Source of the DNA: Pseudomonas putida
GTDB lineage: Bacteria > Pseudomonadota > Gammaproteobacteria > Pseudomonadales > Pseudomonadaceae
Reading direction: 5' to 3'
Length of the DNA: 64,000 nucleotides
Assembly (NCBI RefSeq): GCF_026625125.1
Contig: NZ_CP113097.1
Coordinates: 124,001 to 188,000, forward strand
In this document: one piece after another, positions 35,650-44,753 of the stretch
Layout: every line of letters starts with the position of its first letter
Numbering within the stretch: position 1 is the first letter of the stretch
Notes under the pieces: generated by a model
Told to the model about the DNA's origin: nothing
Seen by the model: the letters and a program-made list of their open reading frames with translations, nothing else
Database searches by the model: none
Program-made: the position numbers and the translations under genes

Positions 35650-36798
35650 ATGACGTCCCCCGTGGTCATCATCGGAACCGGCCTGGCCGGTTACAACCTG
35701 GCCCGTGAGTTTCGCAAGCTCGATGGCGAGACGCCGCTGCTGCTGATTACGGCCGACGACGGTCGCTCCTATTCCAAGCCCATGCTTTCCACCGGCTTCG
35801 CCAAGCAAAAGGACGCCGATGGCCTGTGCATGGCCGAGCCGGGGGCCATGGCCGAGCAACTCAAGGCGGTGATCCGCACCCACACGCGCATCAGCGGTAT
35901 CGACCCTGGCCACAAGCGCCTGTGGATTGGCGAAGAAGCGGTGGAGTACCGCGACCTGGTGCTGGCTTGGGGCGCGCAGACGGTGCAGGTGCCGGTCGAG
36001 GGTGACGGGGCTGATCATGTGTTCCCGATCAATGATCTGGAAGACTACGCACGTTTTCGTGCTGCTGCGGCTGGCAAGCAGCGTGTCTTGATCCTCGGCG
36101 CCGGCCTGATTGGCTGTGAGTTCGCCAATGACATGCGCCTGGGTGGTTTTGAGGTCGATGTGGTGGCGCCCTGCGAGCAGGTCATGCCGACCCTGTTGCA
36201 TCCTGCCGCTGCCGCTGCTGTTCAAGGTGGCTTGCAAGGGCTGGGCGTGCGCTTTCACCTGGGCCCCGTACTCACTCGTCTGCAGCAGGTGAGCGAAGGC
36301 CTTGAGGCGTATCTGTCCGATGGCAGCGTGATCGCCTGCGACCTGGTGGTGTCGGCCATCGGCCTGCGCCCGCGCACCGACCTGGCTGCGGCAGCCGGCC
36401 TGCAGACCAACCGCGGTGTAGTCGTGGACCGCCAGCTGCGCACCTCCCACGGCAACATTTTCGCGCTGGGCGACTGTGCTGAAGTCGAAGGTATCAACCT
36501 GCTCTATGTGATGCCCTTGATGGCCTGTGCGCGAGCCCTGGCCCAGACGTTGACAGGCAACCCGGCGCAGGTCAGTTACGGGCCGATGCCCATCACCGTG
36601 AAAACACCGGCCTGCCCATTGGTGGTTTCGCCGCCGCCGCCTGGCTGTGAGGGAAGCTGGCAGGTGCAAGGGCAGGGCAGTGACCTGAAAGTGCTCTGTC
36701 ACGCCGCTGACGGCCAGTTGCTCGGCTATGCCCTGACGGGCAGCGCTGTGACGGAAAAACTGGCGTTGAACCGGCAGCTGCCCGCGCTGATGGCATAA
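35650..36798 (+). CDS. Rubredoxin-NAD(+) reductase
   Basis: An FAD enzyme of 382 residues. The first dinucleotide fold is [20 protein letters not shown], the second [18 protein letters not shown], and the FAD motif [14 protein letters not shown] lies near residue 270. It moves electrons from NADH to rubredoxin. It follows the rubredoxin gene by 34 bp with AAGAGGAAAG as ribosome site. Confidence 0.94.
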   Translation: MTSPVVIIGTGLAGYNLAREFRKLDGETPLLLITADDGRSYSKPMLSTGFAKQKDADGLCMAEPGAMAEQLKAVIRTHTRISGIDPGHKRLWIGEEAVEYRDLVLAWGAQTVQVPVEGDGADHVFPINDLEDYARFRAAAAGKQRVLILGAGLIGCEFANDMRLGGFEVDVVAPCEQVMPTLLHPAAAAAVQGGLQGLGVRFHLGPVLTRLQQVSEGLEAYLSDGSVIACDLVVSAIGLRPRTDLAAAAGLQTNRGVVVDRQLRTSHGNIFALGDCAEVEGINLLYVMPLMACARALAQTLTGNPAQVSYGPMPITVKTPACPLVVSPPPPGCEGSWQVQGQGSDLKVLCHAADGQLLGYALTGSAVTEKLALNRQLPALMA

Positions 36799-36986
36799 AC
36801 AGCGGGCGTTCTGTCGGATTTATCCTGTAGTTGACCGCACAATGGCCGCCCAGATACTGGCGCGGCCCCGGTCGGCGTGCCATTCTCACTTCCGTCTGCC
36901 GCAGATTAGAGCCTGCGGTGCCTTGAACGCTGCTTCACGGGCAGCACGGCAATAACAACAAGAATTCCCGTCAAAGAGGCTTCATT

Positions 36987-37286
36987 ATGCGTAAACCAGA
37001 ACTCGCCGCCGTCATCGCCGAAAAGGCCGATCTGACCAAGGAAAAGGCCAACCAGGTGCTCAACGCCATTCTCGACAGCATCACCGGTGCGCTGGACAAA
37101 GACACCGTGACGCTCGTGGGCTTCGGTACGTTTGAAAAACGCCATCGTGGCGCCCGCACCGGCAAGAACCCTCAGACGGGTGAGCCGGTGAAAATCAAGG
37201 CCAGCAATACAGTGGCCTTCAAGCCTGGTAAAAACCTGCGTGACAGCGTCAATGTGTCTGCCAAGCCAGGCAAGAAAGCCAAATGA
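36987..37286 (+). CDS. hupN: HU family DNA-binding protein (HupN type)
   Basis: A 99-residue nucleoid protein. Family marks are MRKPELAAVIAEKADLTKEKANQVLNA and GFGTFEKRHRGARTGKNPQTGEPVKI, the DNA-binding arm. P. putida has three HU genes, hupA, hupB and hupN; the location downstream of rubredoxin reductase and the MRKPELAA start fit hupN. The lysine-rich tail SAKPGKKAK extends a little beyond the usual 90 residues. Confidence 0.92.
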   Translation: MRKPELAAVIAEKADLTKEKANQVLNAILDSITGALDKDTVTLVGFGTFEKRHRGARTGKNPQTGEPVKIKASNTVAFKPGKNLRDSVNVSAKPGKKAK

Positions 37287-37314
37287 TCGACGTTTGACGT
37301 GCAGCCTCTGTTCA

Positions 37315-37338
37315 AACGGGCGCCTTAGTGCGCCCGTT
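37315..37338 (+). terminator. Terminator of hupN
   Basis: AACGGGCGC, 6-base loop, GCGCCCGTT, followed by GCGCTTTC, 29 bp after the hupN stop. Confidence 0.75.
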
Positions 37339-37433
37339 GCGCTTTCTGAACGCATGACGCTGCGAATTTGCGTAAATTGTCCAGGAAACGGATAAACTGC
37401 GAGCTTCGGTCACATTATATTCGAGGCGCGTTG

Positions 37434-37811
37434 ATGAAGTTCCGCTTTCTTCTCTGGGCCATGGGGCTGTTGATGGCCAGGGCCAGCCGTAACAACCCGG
37501 CATTTCAGCAGCAACTCGTGGGCAAGGACCTGGTGTTCCAGATGCAGACGCTCGATGGCAAGGTTGCCCGGCACTTCATCGTCAGTGGCGAACGCATCAG
37601 CAGCAAAGGTGGCGCTCATGCACAGCCAGCCTTTGCCATTGCGTTCAAGGACGCCGCCTACGGCTTCGCCACGATGCAGGCGAGCAACAAGCAGCTGGCG
37701 TTCATGCAGGGCATCCAGGACAAAAGCATCCAGATCAAGGGCAATCCGGCGCTGGTGATGTGGTTTCAGGGCTTGATGAAATACCTGAAACCGAAGAAGA
37801 AAAAAGGCTGA
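37434..37811 (+). CDS. Hypothetical protein, SCP2-like
   Basis: A protein of 125 residues starting at ATG 37434. It opens with a hydrophobic stretch (MKFRFLLWAMGLLMARAS). The body, LVFQMQTLDGKVARHFIVSGERISSKGG followed by FAIAFKDAAYGFATMQASNKQLAFMQGIQDKSIQIKGNPALVMWFQGLMKYL, has the pattern of SCP-2 lipid-binding domains (strand, strand, then an ion-like G-N-P-A-L helix). The C-terminus is very basic (KPKKKKG). The function is unknown. Confidence 0.7.
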   Translation: MKFRFLLWAMGLLMARASRNNPAFQQQLVGKDLVFQMQTLDGKVARHFIVSGERISSKGGAHAQPAFAIAFKDAAYGFATMQASNKQLAFMQGIQDKSIQIKGNPALVMWFQGLMKYLKPKKKKG

Positions 37812-37843
37812 ATGGCTGGGGCTGCCGAACAGCCCCAACGTAT

Positions 37844-39247
37844 TCAGTGCGGTGCGTTGAACTGCGACGCCAGTTCGCGCAGCAAGCTCTCGGCCTCGAG
37901 CACCTTGTTCACCACGTCCTCAGCCTTCTCCCGGCTGACGCCCAGGCGCTCCAGCAACTCGTCAGGGATCGCCTCCTGCGGCCCCGAGCCGATGCCGCGG
38001 CAGCGTAGCAGGCGGGTCGCCAGGCACACCAGGTTGGGGTACGCCGAGTATTCGCCGTCATAGGCAGGATCGTGCTGGAACCGCAGCGCGGTCGACAGCT
38101 CTTCGGGCATGTCCCACAGCTTCATCAGCCAGGCGCCGATCTGCTCCCGGCTGATACCCAGCAGGTGCTGCTCCACATAGGTGTGGCAGAGGTGCGGGTT
38201 GACCTCCAGATGACGGCAGATCAGCGAGAAGTGCGGTGGGAACACATGGGCCAGCAGTAAGTAGCCGAAGTTGTGCAGCAGCCCGGCCAGGTAAGTCAGG
38301 CCGGCCTCAGGACGTTCGGCCCGGGGCATGGCCCGGGTCAGGCCTTCGATGATCGCCGCGGTGTAGATCGACTGCTGCCAGTACGGCGTCGCCTGTTGCG
38401 GGTGGTCCTTGGGCAGGCTCAAGGTCTTGCCCAATGCCAGGCCCAGGGCCAGGTTGATCACCAGATCGAAGCCCAGGACGCGGACGATGGCATCTTCCAC
38501 CGAGCGGATCTTGCCTGGAGAGGCGTAATAGGGCGAGGCTGCCCAGCTGACGACTTGGGCGGCCAGGGCCGGGTCGGTTTCGACCACGCCGGTGATGTCA
38601 TCGATGCTGGCGTTGGGGTCGACGCGCAGCTTGATGATTTTCTGCGCCGTATCGGCCAGTGGCGGAATCTCGATGGTTTCTTCCAGGCGCTTCTGGATGC
38701 GGCGGGCGGTGAAGGCCTGCACTGCCAGGGTAATCTCCCTGGAGTCATCATCCGGGCGGTCGAGATTGGGGCGGATTTCCCTGACGGGTTGGCCGAAAGT
38801 GCCAGCGCTGGCCTTGTGCATCATGCGCTTGAAGTCATCACGCTGGATTTCCAGCAGCAGCCCGGCTTCGCCAGACTGGATCAGCAGGCGGTCGGCATCG
38901 AGCAACTTGCCTTCATAGAGGCAGGGCGAACTGGTCAAGGCCGGAATCGCCGGCAAGGCCTTCAGATGATGCTTGTCGAGCATCTGCTTCAGGCGCTGTA
39001 ACGGCACGGCCTTGAGCTTGCGCCCCGTCAGCTCTTCCAGACGATTGAGGTCCAGCAGTTTGCTATGCGGGAACAGCACCATCAATGCGCCGATCTCGTC
39101 ATCGAGCAGGATCGCCTGTACCCGTGAAGCAGCCGGCAGTTGCGTATGCTCAGGCACCTCGCGATAGGCAATGCCCAGCTTTTCGAGCAACAGCCGGATG
39201 ACAGAGGGTGCGTGTGGGGTTGCGGTGTCCAGGGCAGCTTCAGTCAT
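37844..39247 (-). CDS. HDOD domain protein with N-terminal YbaK-like domain
   Basis: A protein of 467 residues. The first 150 residues (VIRLLLEKLGIAYREVPEH, AILLDDEIGALMVLFPHSKLLDLNRL, LTGRKLKAVPL) look like a YbaK/prolyl-tRNA editing domain. Residues from about 190 to 400 form an HDOD domain: IPPLADTAQKIIKLRVDPNASIDDITGVVETDPALAAQVV, and TYLAGLLHNFGYLLLAHVFP. HDOD proteins are signalling modules without proven hydrolase activity. The role is unknown; the gene lies downstream of recG on the same strand, 78 bp away. Confidence 0.85.
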   Translation of the reverse strand: MTEAALDTATPHAPSVIRLLLEKLGIAYREVPEHTQLPAASRVQAILLDDEIGALMVLFPHSKLLDLNRLEELTGRKLKAVPLQRLKQMLDKHHLKALPAIPALTSSPCLYEGKLLDADRLLIQSGEAGLLLEIQRDDFKRMMHKASAGTFGQPVREIRPNLDRPDDDSREITLAVQAFTARRIQKRLEETIEIPPLADTAQKIIKLRVDPNASIDDITGVVETDPALAAQVVSWAASPYYASPGKIRSVEDAIVRVLGFDLVINLALGLALGKTLSLPKDHPQQATPYWQQSIYTAAIIEGLTRAMPRAERPEAGLTYLAGLLHNFGYLLLAHVFPPHFSLICRHLEVNPHLCHTYVEQHLLGISREQIGAWLMKLWDMPEELSTALRFQHDPAYDGEYSAYPNLVCLATRLLRCRGIGSGPQEAIPDELLERLGVSREKAEDVVNKVLEAESLLRELASQFNAPH

Positions 39248-39325
39248 GGTCCGTATCCACTGATTCTTTTAAACGCGAAGTATAACCAGTCTGGTCGCAA
39301 AGCTGGATCCATTCTGGTACTGGCG

Positions 39326-41404
39326 TCACACTTGGCCATATTGCTGGCCGTGGCGCAGCCAGCGGTCGAGCAGGGGACTCACGTGCTCGGGCCAGCGTGC
39401 GATGAGGGCCTGTGCGGCATCGCGCACGGCGGGTAACAGGTCGGCATCACGCATCAGGTCGGCGACCTTGAATTGTAACAAGCCGGTCTGACGTGTCCCG
39501 AGCATTTCGCCCGGGCCGCGCAGTTCCAGGTCCTTCTCGGCAATCACGAAGCCATCGTTGGTTTCGCGCATGATCCCCAGGCGTTCGCGGCCAATCTGCG
39601 ACAGCGGCGGGTGATACAGCAGCACGCAGTGGCTCACCGCGCTGCCGCGGCCAACCCGGCCGCGCAGCTGGTGCAATTGAGCAAGGCCCAGGCGTTCAGG
39701 GTTCTCGATGATCATCAGGCTGGCGTTGGGCACGTCCACACCCACCTCGATCACGGTGGTCGCGACCAGCAGTTGCAGGTCGCCTTGCTTGAACTCGGCC
39801 ATCACCGCGGCTTTTTCCGCAGGCTTCATGCGCCCGTGGATCAGCCCTACGCGCAGTTCGCCCAAGGCGCTGCCCAGTTCCTCGTAGGTGCTCTCGGCTG
39901 CCTGGCAGGTCAGTTCTTCGGATTCTTCGATCAGCGTGCAGACCCAATAGGCCTGGCGCCCTTCGGCACAAGCGGCGCGTACCCGCTCCACCACTTCGAA
40001 ACGCCGGCTATCGGCGACCAGCACGGTGTTCACCGGTGTGCGCCCTGGCGGCAGTTCGTCGAGCACCGAGGTGTCGAGGTCGGCGTAGGCGCTCATCGCC
40101 AGTGTGCGCGGGATCGGGGTGGCGGTCATGATCAGCTGGTGCGGGCACAGTTCGCCTGCAACACCCTTCTTGCGCAGGGCCAGGCGTTGTTGCACCCCAA
40201 AACGGTGTTGTTCGTCGATGATCGCCAGGGCCAGGTGCTTGAATTGCACTTCTTCCTGGAACAACGCGTGGGTTCCCACCACCATCGGTGCACCGTTGGC
40301 GATCTGTTCCAGGGCGCTGGCGCGGGCCTTGCCCTTGAGCTTGCCCGCCAGCCAGGCGACTTCCAGGCCCAGCGGCTCCAGCCAGCGCTTGAAGGTGATG
40401 TAGTGCTGCTCGGCGAGAATCTCGGTGGGCGCCATCAGCGCCACCTGGTAGCCCGCCTCCAGTGCTTGCAGCGCCGCCAGTGCGGCAACCACGGTCTTGC
40501 CGGCGCCGACATCGCCCTGTACCAGGCGCATCATCGGCTCGGCCTGGCTCAGGTCGTAGGCGATTTCACCGGCTACCCGCTGCTGTGCGCCGGTCGGCTT
40601 GAAGCCCAGGTTGGCCAGGTATTGCACCTGCAGGCGCTTGGCCTTGGGCAGAACGGGGGCGCGCAAGCTGCGCAGGCTTTCCCGCAGCCGTTGTTGCGAC
40701 AGCTGGTGGGTAAGCAGCTCTTCGAAGGCAAGGCGGTGCTGGGCCCAGTGCTGGCCTTCGGCGAGTTCATCAAGGTCGGCATCAGCCGGCGGGTTGTGCA
40801 GGTAGCGGATGGCATCATCCAGCGGTGCCAGGTGGTAGTCCCGGGCCAGTTCGTCCGGTAGCCAGTCCGGTAGGCTGCGCGGGCCGAGCATACCCAGGCT
40901 CTGCTGGCAGAGCAGGCGCAGGCGCTGCTGGGTGAGGCCTTCGGTGGACGGGTAGATCGGCGTCAGGGTCTGCTCGTCCGGCGGTGGCGGCTCGTCGCCA
41001 TTGAGTGCGCGGTACTCCGGGTGGTAGATCTCCAGGCCCGAGGCGCCGGGGCGGGCCTCGCCATAGCAGCGCAGGTGCGTACCGCGCTTGAGGCCTTCCT
41101 TCTGCGCATTGCTGAAGTGATAGAAGCGCAGGCTGAGCACGCCGCTGCCATCACCCAGGCGCACGACCAGGCTGCGGCGCTTGCCCATGGTCACATCGGC
41201 GCCACTGACCACGCCTTCGATCACTGCGTCCTGGCCGGGGCGCAGGGCGCCGATAGGCACCACACGGGTGCGGTCCTGATAGCGCAGCGGCAGGTGGAAC
41301 AACACGTCTTGCAGGTTTTCCAGGCCGACCTTGGCGAGCTTCTGCGCCATGGCTTCGCCTACGCCCTTGAGCGCGGTGACCGAGACCTTCGACAACTCAG
41401 TCAT
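39326..41404 (-). CDS. recG: ATP-dependent DNA helicase RecG
   Basis: A helicase of 692 residues that reverses stalled replication forks and moves Holliday junctions. The N-terminal wedge domain (about 60-150) contains the OB fold. Walker A is VQGDVGAGKTVVA, motif II IIDEQHRFGVQQR, motif III MTATPIPRTLAMS, and the C-terminal motifs include GRVGRGSAVSHCVLLY. It starts 3 bp after the oxyR stop, the well-known oxyR-recG operon of pseudomonads, so it may rise with oxidative stress. Confidence 0.97.
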   Translation of the reverse strand: MTELSKVSVTALKGVGEAMAQKLAKVGLENLQDVLFHLPLRYQDRTRVVPIGALRPGQDAVIEGVVSGADVTMGKRRSLVVRLGDGSGVLSLRFYHFSNAQKEGLKRGTHLRCYGEARPGASGLEIYHPEYRALNGDEPPPPDEQTLTPIYPSTEGLTQQRLRLLCQQSLGMLGPRSLPDWLPDELARDYHLAPLDDAIRYLHNPPADADLDELAEGQHWAQHRLAFEELLTHQLSQQRLRESLRSLRAPVLPKAKRLQVQYLANLGFKPTGAQQRVAGEIAYDLSQAEPMMRLVQGDVGAGKTVVAALAALQALEAGYQVALMAPTEILAEQHYITFKRWLEPLGLEVAWLAGKLKGKARASALEQIANGAPMVVGTHALFQEEVQFKHLALAIIDEQHRFGVQQRLALRKKGVAGELCPHQLIMTATPIPRTLAMSAYADLDTSVLDELPPGRTPVNTVLVADSRRFEVVERVRAACAEGRQAYWVCTLIEESEELTCQAAESTYEELGSALGELRVGLIHGRMKPAEKAAVMAEFKQGDLQLLVATTVIEVGVDVPNASLMIIENPERLGLAQLHQLRGRVGRGSAVSHCVLLYHPPLSQIGRERLGIMRETNDGFVIAEKDLELRGPGEMLGTRQTGLLQFKVADLMRDADLLPAVRDAAQALIARWPEHVSPLLDRWLRHGQQYGQV

Positions 41405-41407
41405 GAC

Positions 41408-42334
41408 TCAGGCCGGTTGTTCCACAGCGGGCTTGGCTACCGAGCAGAGGCGAATCGAGTCGGCAAGGATCTCGATGGCCTTGGGCCGCGGGAAGCTTGC
41501 GCGCCAGGCGATGGCTACGGTGCGGAAGGGAGCCGGCGCGGTAAGCGGGCGCACTTCGATGACCCCCGGTGCGTAGTGGTGGCTGTGCACCGCCGAAAGC
41601 GGCAGGATCGACACGCCCAGGCCTGAAGCGACCATGTGGCGGATGGTTTCCAGCGAGCTGGACTCCACCGTGGTGTGCTTGGCGCCTTCACCGCCTTTGT
41701 TCAGCGTCGGGCAGGCTTCCAGAACCTGGTCGCGGAAGCAGTGGCCCTCGCCGAGCAGCAGCAGGCTCTTGTCGTTGAGCATGGCGGTGTCGATGGTCTT
41801 TTTCGCGGTCCAGGGATGGTCGGCGGGCATCAGGGCGCAGAATGGCTCATCGTACAGTGGCAGGGTCAGCACGTCGGCTTCGTTGAACGGCAGGGCGATG
41901 ATCACCGCGTCGAGTTCACCGTTGCGCAGTTTTTCGCGCAGCACGTGGGTGAAGTTCTCTTCGATGTACAGCGGCATCTGCGGGGCCACGCGGTGCAGCT
42001 GCGGGATCAGGTGCGGGAAGAGGTAAGGGCCGACGGTATAGATCGCACCGACCTTCAGCGGGGCGGTGAGCTGGTTCTTGCCGGCTTGGGCCAGCTCGCG
42101 GATGCCCTGCGCCTGCTCCAGTACCTTCTGCGCCTGGGCGACGATGCTTTCACCGACTGGCGTCAGGCGCACCGCGCTCTTGCTGCGCTCGAAGATCAGC
42201 ACGCCAAGCTCGTCCTCAAGCTTTTTAACACCGACGGACAGGGTGGGCTGGCTGACATGGCAACGCTCGGCGGCGTGGCCGAAGTGCTGCTCCTGGGCGA
42301 GCGTGACGATGTAGCGTAATTCTGTGAGGGTCAT
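41408..42334 (-). CDS. oxyR: Hydrogen-peroxide-sensing regulator OxyR
   Basis: A LysR-type regulator of 308 residues. The helix-turn-helix is HFGHAAERCHVSQPTLSVGVKKLE. The peroxide-sensing cysteines are C199 and C208 in LLGEGHCFRDQVLEACPT, at the same numbers as in E. coli. Oxidation forms a disulfide and activates catalase and alkyl-hydroperoxide reductase genes. It is transcribed with recG. Confidence 0.97.
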   Translation of the reverse strand: MTLTELRYIVTLAQEQHFGHAAERCHVSQPTLSVGVKKLEDELGVLIFERSKSAVRLTPVGESIVAQAQKVLEQAQGIRELAQAGKNQLTAPLKVGAIYTVGPYLFPHLIPQLHRVAPQMPLYIEENFTHVLREKLRNGELDAVIIALPFNEADVLTLPLYDEPFCALMPADHPWTAKKTIDTAMLNDKSLLLLGEGHCFRDQVLEACPTLNKGGEGAKHTTVESSSLETIRHMVASGLGVSILPLSAVHSHHYAPGVIEVRPLTAPAPFRTVAIAWRASFPRPKAIEILADSIRLCSVAKPAVEQPA

Positions 42335-42428
42335 AACGTGCGTCCATGAAGTTGCGAGCCCAGCATAGCGGCTGCAATCGATAGACGCACGTTATCAGAC
42401 TTGCCGATTTGTGACAGAAACAAAAGTC

Positions 42429-43163
42429 TCAGCGACGGTCCAGCGAGTAGACGAACGGTGCTACGACTTCAATCGTGCCATTGTTCAGCAATTCCGCTGG
42501 CGGCTTGGGCACCTTGCCGGCCCTGCGGATCATTTCCATGGTTGCCCGGTCCAGCGCTGCGCTGCCCGAACCCCCTGCCATCGAGTACGAGAGCACCTTG
42601 CCGTCAGCATCGACCACGAAGCGCAGGCGGTTGATGCCCTGAAGACCCCGGCGGCGAGCGTCTTCCGGGTAGCGCTTGTACTTCGCCAGGTGGCGCAGCA
42701 GGTCGCTCTGCCACGTCGGCAGCGCCTTGCTGTTCGCGGCAATGCTTGGTGCCGGTGCCGCCGACTTCTGCGGTGGCGTATTGGTTGGCGGCGTGTCCAC
42801 GACCTGTTCTTTGGTCGGTGGCTCATCCTTCGGCGGCTCAGGCTTTTTCACAGGCTTCGGAGGTTGAGGCTTGGGTTTGGGCTTGGGCGGCTTGGCGATG
42901 GCGATCTTTGGTTTGGGCGCTTCAGCTACCTTGGGCAACGGCGGTTCTTCGACCGGTGCCGGCGGCTGTGGAGCGGCCTTCGGTGGTGGTGGCGGTGCCG
43001 GCTCGGGCAGCGGTGCCAGCTCGACCATCATGGCTGCCGGGGGCAGCTCGACGGCCTGGGGCACCGACCAGTTGAGCGTGAGCAGCACAGCGACGGCATG
43101 GACACCCAGCACAAGTACCAGGCTGCCGCTGTAACGCGCCAGATTGTGCCGCGTCTTCGTCAT
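42429..43163 (-). CDS. tonB: TonB family energy transducer
   Basis: A protein of 244 residues. One N-terminal membrane helix (about 13-31, SLVLVLGVHAVAVLLTLNW) is followed by a long proline- and lysine-rich spacer (about 50-125) that spans the periplasm. The C-terminal TonB domain has the usual YKRYPEDARRRGLQGINRLRFVVDADGKV. It couples the ExbBD proton motor to outer-membrane receptors for siderophores and other ligands. It overlaps exbD by 4 bp. Confidence 0.93.
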   Translation of the reverse strand: MTKTRHNLARYSGSLVLVLGVHAVAVLLTLNWSVPQAVELPPAAMMVELAPLPEPAPPPPPKAAPQPPAPVEEPPLPKVAEAPKPKIAIAKPPKPKPKPQPPKPVKKPEPPKDEPPTKEQVVDTPPTNTPPQKSAAPAPSIAANSKALPTWQSDLLRHLAKYKRYPEDARRRGLQGINRLRFVVDADGKVLSYSMAGGSGSAALDRATMEMIRRAGKVPKPPAELLNNGTIEVVAPFVYSLDRR

Positions 43164-43588
43164 TTCTTGGCTGCCGTCTCGAGACCTACCAGACCGACTT
43201 TGAGGTAGCCGGCCGCGCGCATGTTGTTCATCACTTCCATCAGGTCACCGTAATCCACACCTTTGTCGGCCTGGAAGAAGATGGTGGTTTCCTTGTCGCC
43301 CTTGGTCTTGGCGTCGAGCATCGGGCCAAGCTGGTTGGGTGCAGGCACCTGATCGTCACCGACATACAGCTTCTGGTCGGCCTTGACGCTGACGAACACG
43401 GGTTTTTCCGGCCTCGGTGCCGGCTTGGCGGTCGAGGCCGGCAGGTCGACCTTGATGTCGACCGTGGCCAGCGGCGCGGCCACCATGAAGATGATCAGCA
43501 GTACCAGCATCACGTCGATGAACGGCGTGACGTTGATTTCGTGGTTTTCGGCGAGGTCGTCGCCACCTTCGTTGAGATGCAGGCCCAT
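43160..43588 (-). CDS. exbD: Biopolymer transport protein ExbD
   Basis: A protein of 142 residues with one membrane helix near residues 20-43. The essential aspartate is in INVTPFIDVMLVLLIIFMV. The periplasmic part ends VMNNMRAAGYLKVGLVGLE. With ExbB it forms the proton-driven motor for TonB. It lies 3 bp after exbB. Confidence 0.95.
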   Translation of the reverse strand: MGLHLNEGGDDLAENHEINVTPFIDVMLVLLIIFMVAAPLATVDIKVDLPASTAKPAPRPEKPVFVSVKADQKLYVGDDQVPAPNQLGPMLDAKTKGDKETTIFFQADKGVDYGDLMEVMNNMRAAGYLKVGLVGLETAAKK

Positions 43589-43591
43589 GGC

Positions 43592-44563
43592 TTACCCCAC
43601 TTTCACCATGTGCGGGGCGACGCGCTCGCCACCCTGGTGGTCCAGGTCACGGCTGACCAGCAGCAGGACCTGCGCCGAAGCATCGGAAACCTGGGCTTTG
43701 TAGCCGGCGATGGAGCGGGCGAAGACGTTGTAGATGACTACGGCCGGGATCGCGGCGACCAGGCCCAGGGCGGTGGCCAGCAGGGCTTCGGCGATACCGG
43801 GGGCAACCACGGCGAGGTTGGTGGTCTGGGTTTTGGCGATACCGATGAAGCTGTTCATGATGCCCCACACGGTACCGAACAGGCCGACGAACGGCGCAGT
43901 GGAACCGATGGTGGCGAGCACGCCGGTGCCGCTGCTCATGTTGCGGCCGCTGGCATGCACCAGGCGCTCCAGGCGGAAGCTGACACGTTCCTTGATGCCC
44001 TCTTTTTCGCGGGCGTTGGCCGACAGGCGCATTTCTTCCAGGGCATCGTGGACCAGCGTGTGGGCCAGAGTACCTTCCTTGTTGGAGACTTCGCTGGCTT
44101 CCTTGAGGCTGGCAGACTTCTTCAGCTGGGCGATTTCGCCGCGCAGACGACGCTTGGCGCCCATCAACTCGAAGCCCTTGGCGATCCAGATGGTCCAGGT
44201 GATGATCGAGGCGATGGCCAGGCCGATCATGACCGCTTTCACCACCACGTCGGCGTTCTTGTACATGCCCCACGGCGACAGGTCATGGGCCATGCCCAGT
44301 GAAGTGTCCTCAACCACCGCTTCGGTGCTCGGGGCTGCCGCTGCCGGCGCATCGACCGGTGTAGCGACCTGAGCGTCGCCAGCAGGGGCCTGGCCTTCGC
44401 TGGCAGGGGTGGCTGGCGCGCTTGCAGCTGCAGGGGTGCTGACGTTGGTATTGGGCTCATCGGCCATAGCCACTGGGGCCAGGACCAGGCTGAACATCAG
44501 CGCGGCGATGGCGCGCCAGGCGCGCGACGGGGTTGGCGAAGCGGAAGGTTGAGTACGTGTCAT
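43592..44563 (-). CDS. exbB: TonB-system energizer ExbB, long type
   Basis: A protein of 323 residues started at ATG 44563 (MTRTQPSASPTPSRAWR). An N-terminal signal-like helix (about 16-34) and an alanine- and proline-rich periplasmic segment (about 37-95) precede the usual three-helix core: DVVVKAVMIGLAIASIITWTIWIAKG, then APFVGLFGTVWGIMNSFIGIA and IAEALLATALGLVAAIPAVVIYN. The long N-terminus is normal for pseudomonads. The operon order is exbB-exbD-tonB. Confidence 0.94.
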   Translation of the reverse strand: MTRTQPSASPTPSRAWRAIAALMFSLVLAPVAMADEPNTNVSTPAAASAPATPASEGQAPAGDAQVATPVDAPAAAAPSTEAVVEDTSLGMAHDLSPWGMYKNADVVVKAVMIGLAIASIITWTIWIAKGFELMGAKRRLRGEIAQLKKSASLKEASEVSNKEGTLAHTLVHDALEEMRLSANAREKEGIKERVSFRLERLVHASGRNMSSGTGVLATIGSTAPFVGLFGTVWGIMNSFIGIAKTQTTNLAVVAPGIAEALLATALGLVAAIPAVVIYNVFARSIAGYKAQVSDASAQVLLLVSRDLDHQGGERVAPHMVKVG

Positions 44564-44638
44564 GCTGGCCGGACCTGATGAAGAAAAAGTGTGCGTTCTC
44601 CAAGGCCTCGATACAGGCCGAGAACAGATAGGGGCGCT

Positions 44639-44654
44639 ATTATTGCAAGTAATT
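44639..44654 (-). promoter_or_regulatory. Candidate Fur-type operator upstream of exbB
   Basis: An AT-rich patch upstream of exbB reads AATTACTTGCAATAAT on the minus strand. It is a partial match to the hexamer arrangement of Fur boxes, with no clean full site. It is proposed mainly because exbB-exbD-tonB operons are usually iron-controlled. Confidence 0.3.
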
Positions 44655-44753
44655 CTTGTTAACAAAAGTAATATTGTAGCTTTTTTCGCCCATGGTCTAG
44701 CCGCCCATCGTGTAATACGGCTAGCCTGAACCTTTGGTCTAGGGAGTTAAGTG

